Shown: piece after piece, positions 1 through 5,401 of the stretch | Layout: every line of letters begins with the position of its first letter | Position numbering within the stretch: the stretch's first letter is position 1 | Assembly: GCA_029287815.1 (NCBI GenBank) | Contig: JARFQK010000246.1 | Coordinates: forward strand, 1 to 6,557 | DNA length: 6,557 nucleotides | Source of the DNA: Gammaproteobacteria bacterium | GTDB taxonomy: Bacteria; Pseudomonadota; Gammaproteobacteria; SZUA-229 | Direction: 5' to 3' | The notes under the pieces: generated by a model | Database searches by the model: none | Told to the model about the DNA's origin: nothing | The model's input: the letters and a program-made list of their open reading frames with translations, nothing else | Translations under genes and position numbers: made by a program

Positions 1-1
1 A

Positions 2-343
2 GACGGCGTCGAATTTCGTTTCAGCGACAATGGCTGCGGCATACCGGATGCAATAAAGGACCGTATCGTTGAGCCGTTCTTTACGACCCGAAAGCATGGA
101 ACAGGCCTTGGTCTGGCCGTGGTGAATGCGACTGTCGCACGCTTCCAAGGCAGTTTCGAAGTCCAGTCGGAAGTTGGTGTCGGTAGCTGCTTCATCGTCA
201 GATTACCGGTGGTCGGCAATAACACTCTGCTTCCGAGCCGGTTCACAAGCGCAGCCAAGCCACTGGGCAGGCCGGATGACAAGCCTGCAAATGAGGATGC
301 AAACACAGACGAATTACAGGATTTAAAAGAGGTGAGCATATGA
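2..343 (+). CDS. fleS: Flagellar sensor histidine kinase FleS/FlrB, C-terminal part
   Basis: The window opens inside this gene; the reading phase starts at base 2 and 113 residues are visible. They cover the second half of a HATPase_c domain: an N/G1 box (DNGCGIP, visible residues 9-15), an F box (EPFFTTR, 24-30) and a G2 box (GTGLGL, 33-38), then a beta-strand ending in FIVRLPV. These boxes bind ATP in histidine kinases. The H box and any PAS sensor domain lie left of the window. A polar, acidic tail of about 40 residues follows the domain. The TGA stop overlaps the ATG of the next gene by four bases (ATGA), so the two are co-translated. The kinase fold is certain. The FleS/FlrB name rests mainly on the neighbours: a receiver/AAA+/Fis regulator and then fliE. 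The expected role is phosphorylation of FleR to switch on sigma-54-dependent flagellar genes. Confidence 0.88.
   Translation, partial: DGVEFRFSDNGCGIPDAIKDRIVEPFFTTRKHGTGLGLAVVNATVARFQGSFEVQSEVGVGSCFIVRLPVVGNNTLLPSRFTSAAKPLGRPDDKPANEDANTDELQDLKEVSI
326..336 (+). promoter_or_regulatory. Ribosome binding site of fleR
   Basis: A purine-rich AAAGAGGTGAG lies inside the end of fleS. Its GAGGTG core stands five bases before the ATG at 340. It supports this start and the four-base ATGA overlap with fleS. Confidence 0.7.
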
Positions 344-1698
344 ATCAGGGTACCATTCTCGTTGTTGAAGATGACCCGTCCTTGTGTGAAGTCATTTGTG
401 AGACCCTGAGACTGGCCGGCTACAAGATCGAGAAGGCAGATAATGGTGAAGCGGCGCTACAGCTGCTGAAAGCCAACCAGGAAATTGCGCTGGTACTCAG
501 TGATGTCCAGATGCAGCCAGTCGATGGTTACGCTTTGCTCAAGACATCCAAATCGTTGTACCCGGAGATGCCGGTGATCTTGATGACAGCGTATGGAACC
601 ATCGAAAAAGCTGTACAGGCGATGCAGGACGGTGCGGATGACTACCTGGTCAAACCCTTCGAAGCTGAAACCCTGGTGAGCCTTGTCGCGCGATTTATCG
701 TGCCTAGAAACAACGATGGTTACGACGGCTTGATCGCGGTCGATGCGCGCAGCCAGGAGATGGCAGAAGTGGCGCGTCGTGTTGCCGCTACTGATGCAAC
801 GGTCATGATCAGCGGTGAATCGGGCGTGGGTAAGGAAGTGGTTTCACGGTTTATTCATTATCATTCGAGCCGCTCCAATGGTCCGTTCGTGGCCATCAAC
901 TGTGCGGCGATACCCGAGAATATGCTTGAAGCGGTCTTGTTTGGTTACGAGAAAGGTGCTTTCACCGGTGCTTATCAGTCCAAAGCTGGAAAATTCGAGC
1001 AGGCACAAGGCGGCACCTTGTTGTTGGACGAAGTCACCGAAATGGATCTTGGTCTCCAGGCCAAACTTTTGCGTGTGTTGCAGGAGCGGGAAGTCGAACG
1101 CCTGGGCGGCCGCAAGGTTATTCCGTTGGATGTGCGCATTCTGGCTACGACCAATCGTGATGTACGCCAGGTTGTCAGCGAAGGTCGTTTTCGAGAGGAT
1201 CTGTTTTACCGGCTCAACGTATTTCCGTTGAACATCTTGCCACTGCGTGAGCGTGTGAATGACATCCTGCCGATCGCGAAACGATTGATGCTGTCATATG
1301 CGGATAACAGCACACCGCCCAGCCTGTCGCTTGCCGCAATGGGAAAGCTAGCAGGACACAGTTGGCCGGGCAATGTTCGCGAGCTGGATAACGTGATCCA
1401 ACGAGCAATGATTCTTAGCACGGGTGCGGTCATCGAGGCAGACGACATTCGTTTCGAGGAAGTCGCAACTGCCGACAAACCAACAAGCGACGGGCTGCCG
1501 TCAGAGGTTTGGGGCCAGCAGTCGAGAGAAGAGAGTCTGAGCAGTGATCTCAAAGCCCGCGAGGCAGATTTGATTATCTCCGCACTACGTACCAAGAGCA
1601 GCCGTAAAGAGGTTGCAGAACAGCTCGGCATCAGCCCCCGTACCTTGCGTTACAAGTTGGCCAAGTTGCGTGATGCCGGTATCGCAATTCCGGTTTGA
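340..1698 (+). CDS. fleR: Sigma-54-dependent flagellar response regulator FleR/FlrC
   Basis: This 452-residue protein has full NtrC-type architecture. The receiver domain spans about 4-120, with acidic pocket D11/D12, phosphoacceptor D55, T83 and K105. The AAA+ domain spans about 132-370. It has Walker A GESGVGKE (159-166), the sigma-54-contacting GAFTGA loop (206-211), Walker B LLLDE (227-231), arginines R285 and R291 in FREDLFYRL, and sensor II WPGNVREL (342-349). A Fis-type helix-turn-helix lies at about 405-446 (EVAEQLGISPRTLRYKL). All parts needed to open a sigma-54 promoter are present. Known FleR/FlrC proteins, phosphorylated by FleS/FlrB, activate later flagellar genes such as basal-body, hook and, in Vibrio, flagellin genes. 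One oddity is Q59 where receivers usually carry proline four residues after the phosphoacceptor. Other NtrC-family regulators look similar, but the kinase upstream and fliE downstream make FleR the best reading. Confidence 0.93.
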   Translation: MNQGTILVVEDDPSLCEVICETLRLAGYKIEKADNGEAALQLLKANQEIALVLSDVQMQPVDGYALLKTSKSLYPEMPVILMTAYGTIEKAVQAMQDGADDYLVKPFEAETLVSLVARFIVPRNNDGYDGLIAVDARSQEMAEVARRVAATDATVMISGESGVGKEVVSRFIHYHSSRSNGPFVAINCAAIPENMLEAVLFGYEKGAFTGAYQSKAGKFEQAQGGTLLLDEVTEMDLGLQAKLLRVLQEREVERLGGRKVIPLDVRILATTNRDVRQVVSEGRFREDLFYRLNVFPLNILPLRERVNDILPIAKRLMLSYADNSTPPSLSLAAMGKLAGHSWPGNVRELDNVIQRAMILSTGAVIEADDIRFEEVATADKPTSDGLPSEVWGQQSREESLSSDLKAREADLIISALRTKSSRKEVAEQLGISPRTLRYKLAKLRDAGIAIPV

Positions 1699-1728
1699 GT
1701 GCCGGTGTCCGATGACTGCCAGCGTTTT

Positions 1729-1784
1729 GCCGAAACCGGGGCTAAGCGAAGGGCAGCGAAAGAGCTATAGGGGTTTTTTTCGGC
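1729..1784. repeat. Inverted repeat GCCGAAA/TTTCGGC flanking fliE promoter region
   Basis: GCCGAAA at 1729-1735 is perfectly complementary to TTTCGGC at 1778-1784, with 42 bases between. The outer bases do not extend the pairing. It could be two half-sites for a regulator or chance. The T run lies at and before the right arm, not after it, so it does not look like a terminator. Confidence 0.3.
1751..1766 (+). promoter_or_regulatory. Candidate sigma-54 promoter for fliE operon
   Basis: GGGCAGCGAAAGAGCT has the required GG (1752-1753) and GC (1764-1765) ten bases apart. It matches 7 of the 12 defined positions of TGGCACG-N4-TTGCW. The TT before GC is replaced by GA, so the match is weak. Transcription would begin near 1776-1778 and leave a leader of about 42-44 bases before fliE. 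A poorer GG-N10-GC match is at 1771-1784. The call leans on the known sigma-54 control of fliE operons in related bacteria. Confidence 0.3.
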
Positions 1785-1807
1785 TTTGCTAACAGGAAAT
1801 TAAACAC

Positions 1808-1814
1808 AGGAAAG
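1808..1814 (+). promoter_or_regulatory. Ribosome binding site of fliE
   Basis: AGGAAAG ends five bases before the ATG at 1820. It is a good Shine-Dalgarno match and fixes the fliE start. Confidence 0.7.
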
Positions 1815-1819
1815 AAGTC

Positions 1820-2143
1820 ATGAGTGATATCGATATAAGTCAGGTTCTGCAGCAAATGCGCACGATGGCGGCAATGGCTGAGAACAGACTGCCCACCGAA
1901 ATGAATGCAGAAGCGGTGAAGCTGGATTTTGGGCAGTTGTTGAAGAACTCGGTCAATCAAGTCAATGAAACACAAAAGACAGCGAAGGATCTGGTAGCTG
2001 CCTTCGAGGCGGGTGACCAAAACGTGAATCTGAGTGAGGTCATGATAGCGCTGCAGAAGGCCAGTGTATCCTTTCAGGCAATGACGCAAGTCCGGAATAA
2101 CCTGGTGTCAGCCTACAAGGAAATCATGAACATGCAGGTTTGA
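1820..2143 (+). CDS. fliE: Flagellar hook-basal body protein FliE
   Basis: This 107-residue protein has the normal length for FliE. FliE joins the MS ring (FliF) to the proximal rod and is among the first substrates of the flagellar export gate. There is no signal peptide or membrane segment, as expected for a protein exported by the type III route. The N-terminal third is variable. From residue 37 the family pattern is clear: FGQLLKNSVNQVNETQ (37-52), then FEAGDQNVNLSEVMIALQKA (62-81), then a conserved helix with VRNNLVSAYKEIMNMQV (91-107) that ends in the typical M-Q-V. It is the first gene after the 121-base gap and is followed by 37 bases before fliF, so it leads the fliEFGHI operon. The C-terminal signature makes the assignment firm. 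Confidence 0.97.
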   Translation: MSDIDISQVLQQMRTMAAMAENRLPTEMNAEAVKLDFGQLLKNSVNQVNETQKTAKDLVAAFEAGDQNVNLSEVMIALQKASVSFQAMTQVRNNLVSAYKEIMNMQV

Positions 2144-2180
2144 AACTGCTTAACGGTATGGTTCACAAGAGTATAAATCA

Positions 2181-3794
2181 ATGGCATTGGTGTCTGCAGA
2201 AAACGTAACATCGCAGGTCCAAGGTTTTGGTGCCTTGCCAGCCTTGCGGCAACTGGGTCTGATGATGGGGCTTGCTCTCAGCGTGGCTTTGGGTGTGACC
2301 ATCGCGATCTGGTCGCAGAGTCCGAATTTCAGCATGCTGTATGGCAACCTGAATGCCAAGGACATGTCGCTCGTGACTCAGTCACTGGATGCGGCTGGCA
2401 TCGAGTACCGCCTCGAGCGTGGTGCGGGTGCGATCATGGTCCCTACCGAAAAGGTGCATGATGCGCGTATGAGGCTTGCAACCCAGGGCTTGCCGCATGG
2501 CAGTGATGTTGGATTCGAATTGCTGGAGAAAGACGAGGGCTTCGGCAGTAACAGCTTTCTGCAGAAAGCGCGCTATCAGCGTGCGCTCGAGGGTGAATTG
2601 GCGCAGTCGATCAGCAAACTTAACGTCGTCGAAAGTGCACGCGTCCATCTGGCTATTCCAAAGCAATCGGCTTTTGCCCGCAAGACTTCGAAACCTGCCG
2701 TCTCGGTCGTACTCAGTCTGTTTCCCGGCAGGATGCTCGATGAAATGCAGGTTGCGGGCATCGTCAATATGGTTGCCTCGAGTGTGCCCGAACTCGATGC
2801 TGAGAATGTGACAATCATCGACCAGAAAGGGCGCCTGCTCAGCAACACCCGCTCTGCGTCGGATTTAATGTTGACCAGTACTCAGTTCGATTACACGCGC
2901 AAGGTGGAAGAGCGCTACGTCAAACGCATCATCGATATTCTCAGCCCGATCGTTGGACTCGACGGTGTCCGGGCGCAAGTTGTGGCGGATATCGATTTCA
3001 CGACGCAGGAGCAGACCCGGGAGAGCTATCTGCCGGACCAGTCGGTCATACGCAGCGAGCAGCTTTTCGAAGAGAGCAGTGATCTGCCCGGTGCTGTCGG
3101 TATTCCGGGCGCACTCAGCAACCAACCACCGCCAGGCGGAACCACACAGGTCTTTGAACAAAACGAGGAAATTTCAGCACCACCAATACGCAACACCTCA
3201 CGATCGACCAGAAACTACGAAGTCGACCGTACGATTAGTCATACTCGCAACTCACCGGTTTCAATGAACAGACTGTCCGTCGCGGTTGTGGTTGACTACC
3301 GGGCAACCCGGAACGAAAACGGTGAGCTGGTCAGGGTGGCGTTGGAAGCTGCTGAGATAGAGCGTCTCAACGCGCTAGTCAAGGAGGCCGTTGGCTTTGA
3401 TGAAGGTCGCGGCGATACGATCAACCTGGTGAATACGCCTTTCCAGTTGCCTGAGGAAGTGGAGCCCTTGCCCGATGTGCCGATCTGGGAGCAGGCCTGG
3501 GCTCAGAGCCTGGCCAAGCAGATCCTCGGTGCGCTGGCGGTGTTGTTGATCGCTTTTGGTATCTTGCGACCGATGTTACGAAACCTGTCGACACACGGCA
3601 AATATGTCAACGCGCAAGCACTCCCACCAGGTCAGCAGGCAGAGCAGCTCGAAGCAGGCGAGGGTCAGCTGGCACTGAGCGGCCAGTCGCCGGCGACCAG
3701 CCAGCAACTGATGCAGATGGCCAGTACCGTGGCCAAAGAAGATCCCAAACGCGTTGCGCAGGTTCTCAATACATGGGTAGCCAAGGAACAGTAA
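2181..3794 (+). CDS. fliF: Flagellar MS-ring protein FliF
   Basis: This 537-residue protein forms the inner-membrane MS ring, the base of the flagellum around the export gate. It has two membrane helices, at about 24-45 and 445-463, with a large periplasmic region between. That region holds ring-building motif 1 (about 48-105), motif 2 (about 125-215, with FLQKARYQRALEGELAQSI and ARVHLAIP) and motif 3 (from about 228, including GVRAQVVADIDF). A proline-rich loop at 303-317 carries the PGALSNQPP segment seen throughout the family. The cytoplasmic tail ends with DPKRVAQVLNTWV (521-533), the FliG-binding helix. The length is slightly below the usual 550-600, but no domain is missing. The ATG at 2181 is the only reasonable start, because an in-frame stop lies at 2151-2153. 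Its Shine-Dalgarno is poor (AAGAG at 2167-2171). The stop is one base before fliG. Confidence 0.97.
   Translation: MALVSAENVTSQVQGFGALPALRQLGLMMGLALSVALGVTIAIWSQSPNFSMLYGNLNAKDMSLVTQSLDAAGIEYRLERGAGAIMVPTEKVHDARMRLATQGLPHGSDVGFELLEKDEGFGSNSFLQKARYQRALEGELAQSISKLNVVESARVHLAIPKQSAFARKTSKPAVSVVLSLFPGRMLDEMQVAGIVNMVASSVPELDAENVTIIDQKGRLLSNTRSASDLMLTSTQFDYTRKVEERYVKRIIDILSPIVGLDGVRAQVVADIDFTTQEQTRESYLPDQSVIRSEQLFEESSDLPGAVGIPGALSNQPPPGGTTQVFEQNEEISAPPIRNTSRSTRNYEVDRTISHTRNSPVSMNRLSVAVVVDYRATRNENGELVRVALEAAEIERLNALVKEAVGFDEGRGDTINLVNTPFQLPEEVEPLPDVPIWEQAWAQSLAKQILGALAVLLIAFGILRPMLRNLSTHGKYVNAQALPPGQQAEQLEAGEGQLALSGQSPATSQQLMQMASTVAKEDPKRVAQVLNTWVAKEQ
3783..3788 (+). promoter_or_regulatory. Ribosome binding site of fliG
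   Basis: AAGGAA inside the last codons of fliF ends seven bases before the GTG at 3796. It supports the non-ATG start of fliG and coupling to fliF translation. Confidence 0.65.
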
Positions 3795-3795
3795 G

Positions 3796-4797
3796 GTGTC
3801 AGAGGAAATCTCAGGTCCTGAACGCGCAGCCATATTCATGATGAGTCTCGGCGAGCAAGCGGCTGCTGAGGTGCTGAGACATATGGGGCCGCGCGAAGTC
3901 CAGGAGTTGGGCTCGGCGATGGCCAATCTGAGTCATGTTTCCAACGATAAGGTGCACGCGGTGCTCGGACATTTCGCCGAGATCATGCAGGACCAGTCTG
4001 CCCTGAGTGTCGACTCGGTCGACTATGTACGCAAGGTTTTGAAAACGGCCCTGGGGGACGAAAAGGCCAACGGCCTGCTCAACCGCATCCTGGAAGGAAA
4101 AAACAACAAGGGGCTTGATTCATTGAAATGGATGGATCCACGTGTTGTCGCGGACGTGATTCAGCATGAGCACCCGCAAATCATAGCGATCGTGCTGTCG
4201 ACGCTGGAGAGCGACCACGCTGCAGAGATCTTGATGCACGTGCCGGAAGAACACCGTTCGGAAGTATTGATGCGGATCGCTACGCTGGACGATGTCTCAC
4301 CCACCGCTCTGGATGAATTGAATGGGGTGTTGGAACAACAGCTGTCAGCCAGCACCAACGTCCAGAGTACCGGTGTTGGCGGGGTCAAAACGGCTGCGAG
4401 CATTCTGAATCTAATGGATGCTGATGTTGAAGCTGCGATCACTGAAGCCATTACCGCGAAGGACGCCGAGCTGGCGCAGGAAATCGCCGACAAGATGTTT
4501 GTGTTCGAGAATCTGCTGGCAGTTGATGATCGTGGTATCCAATCGATTCTACGCGAAGTGCAGTCAGATACGCTGATCGTGGCCTTGAAAGGTGCCGATG
4601 ATACGATGAAAGAGAAGATATTCAGCAATATGTCGTCGCGAGCTGCGGAGATGATGCAGGAGGACCTCGACGCCAAAGGGCCCGTGCGGCTGAAGGATGT
4701 TGAGGCTGCGCAGAAAGAAATTTTAGAAGTCGCAACGCGTATGGCTGAGGCAGGCGATATCTCACTGGGCGGCAAGGGAGACGACGAATATGTCTAA
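3796..4797 (+). CDS. fliG: Flagellar motor switch protein FliG
   Basis: This 333-residue protein has the usual FliG length. It is a cytoplasmic rotor protein that sits on the FliF tail, binds FliM and meets the stator. The N-terminal domain (about 1-100, GPERAAIFMMSLGE at 7-20) binds FliF. The middle domain carries EHPQ (125-128), part of the FliM-binding surface. The linker has GGVKTAASILN (195-205), followed by MFVFENL (234-240). The torque helix keeps the charged residues that face the stator: K265, R282, E289/D290 and R298. Against E. coli K264, R281, D288/D289 and R297, the only change is Asp to Glu. The GTG start lies one base after the fliF stop and gives the family's usual N terminus. 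The last eight bases overlap fliH. Confidence 0.98.
   Translation: MSEEISGPERAAIFMMSLGEQAAAEVLRHMGPREVQELGSAMANLSHVSNDKVHAVLGHFAEIMQDQSALSVDSVDYVRKVLKTALGDEKANGLLNRILEGKNNKGLDSLKWMDPRVVADVIQHEHPQIIAIVLSTLESDHAAEILMHVPEEHRSEVLMRIATLDDVSPTALDELNGVLEQQLSASTNVQSTGVGGVKTAASILNLMDADVEAAITEAITAKDAELAQEIADKMFVFENLLAVDDRGIQSILREVQSDTLIVALKGADDTMKEKIFSNMSSRAAEMMQEDLDAKGPVRLKDVEAAQKEILEVATRMAEAGDISLGGKGDDEYV
4774..4780 (+). promoter_or_regulatory. Ribosome binding site of fliH
   Basis: AAGGGAG inside the end of fliG ends nine bases before the ATG at 4790. It supports this start and the eight-base overlap with fliG. Confidence 0.6.
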
Positions 4798-5401
4798 GCT
4801 TCTGGACTGCGATGCTCCGGGTGATTGCAAGACCTGGCAGGCGCCGCAGTTTGACAATACCAGCGGAGGCGGGAGCCTGGTCACCCGGCAACAGCAACAG
4901 CGGCTCGAGCAGGACGCGTACGAGCAGGGGTTTTCCAAAGGCTACCAGGAAGGTCTGGAGCAAGCTCAGAATGAGATCAATCAGCACATTCATCACCTGC
5001 AGTCGTTGGCCGCAACATTGGCGACGCCACTCGCGGACCTGGACAAACAGGTTGTTGATGAGCTGGTCGATTTGTCAATGGCGGTCGCGCGCCAGATCAT
5101 TAGACGCGAATTGAAGACGTCTCCCGGTGAGATCGTTGCGGTCATCAAGGAAGCGCTGAGTCTGCTGCCGGTCACAGCGACAGATGTGCGCCTTGAGCTG
5201 CACCCGGAAGACGCTGCGCTGGTCCGCAATGCCTTGCTCGGATCCGACGGCCAAGCGCCCTGGCAGATTATTGAGGACCCAGTGCTGAGCCGAGGAGGAT
5301 GCCGTGTTTCGACCAGCACTTCCCGTATCGATGCAACCGTCGAGAATCGAATCAACGTCGCAATCGCGGCAGTCATCGGTTGTGAGCGCGAGGTCGATTG
5401 A
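4790..5401 (+). CDS. fliH: Flagellar export ATPase regulator FliH
   Basis: This 203-residue protein is expected to form the dimeric peripheral stalk of the flagellar export ATPase. It holds FliI and anchors it to FliN and FlhA. The variable N terminus has one conserved-type tryptophan (W16 in CKTWQAPQF), the kind of residue that docks FliH in Salmonella. A glutamine-rich stretch (34-37) leads to the glycine helix A43-xxx-G47-xxx-G51-xxx-G55, the AxxxG(xxxG)n repeat typical of FliH and related to the stalk of F-type ATPases. A long helix follows to about residue 107. The C-terminal domain includes LELHPEDAALVR (135-146) and LSRGGCRVST (166-175), both standard FliH patterns. The length is a little below many homologues, with the shortening in the variable N-terminal part. 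Overlap with fliG and fliI fits coupled translation. Confidence 0.95.
   Translation: MSKLLDCDAPGDCKTWQAPQFDNTSGGGSLVTRQQQQRLEQDAYEQGFSKGYQEGLEQAQNEINQHIHHLQSLAATLATPLADLDKQVVDELVDLSMAVARQIIRRELKTSPGEIVAVIKEALSLLPVTATDVRLELHPEDAALVRNALLGSDGQAPWQIIEDPVLSRGGCRVSTSTSRIDATVENRINVAIAAVIGCEREVD
5390..5393 (+). promoter_or_regulatory. Ribosome binding site that decides the fliI start
   Basis: GAGG inside the end of fliH lies four bases before TTG 5398 and thirteen before GTG 5407. The spacing favours TTG 5398, which overlaps the fliH stop as TTGA. Confidence 0.4.

Larger units (their letters stand above)
1699..1819. other. fleR-fliE intergenic region
   Basis: This 121-base gap is the longest non-coding stretch in the window. 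It holds a weak sigma-54-like -24/-12 match (1751-1766), two AGCGAA copies at 1745-1750 and 1755-1760, a run of seven T (1774-1780) and the inverted pair GCCGAAA/TTTCGGC (1729-1735, 1778-1784). No GC-rich hairpin directly precedes the T run, so I do not call an intrinsic terminator. I see no convincing sigma-70 or sigma-28 promoter. In Pseudomonas and Vibrio the fliE operon is transcribed separately from the regulator pair by sigma-54 RNA polymerase under FleQ/FlrA, so a promoter is expected here. Confidence 0.6.

Noticed and set aside
1770..1790. Run of seven T after GGGG as an intrinsic terminator for fleSR
   Set aside because: No stable hairpin lies directly upstream of the T run. The only arm pair has the T run on its 3' arm, not after it.
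1742..2089. 115-codon minus-strand frame opposite fliE and the gap
   Set aside because: It mostly mirrors fliE, with no family resemblance and no promoter seen on that strand.
2158..2208. 16-codon + strand frame (starts MVHKSINQ) overlapping the fliF start, a possible leader peptide
   Set aside because: It has no ribosome binding site, and such a short frame is expected by chance.
4161..4775. 204-codon open frame on the minus strand opposite fliG
   Set aside because: It is a mirror of conserved fliG coding sequence. The product is rich in Ser, Ala and Ile with no domain, and nothing suggests its own start signals.
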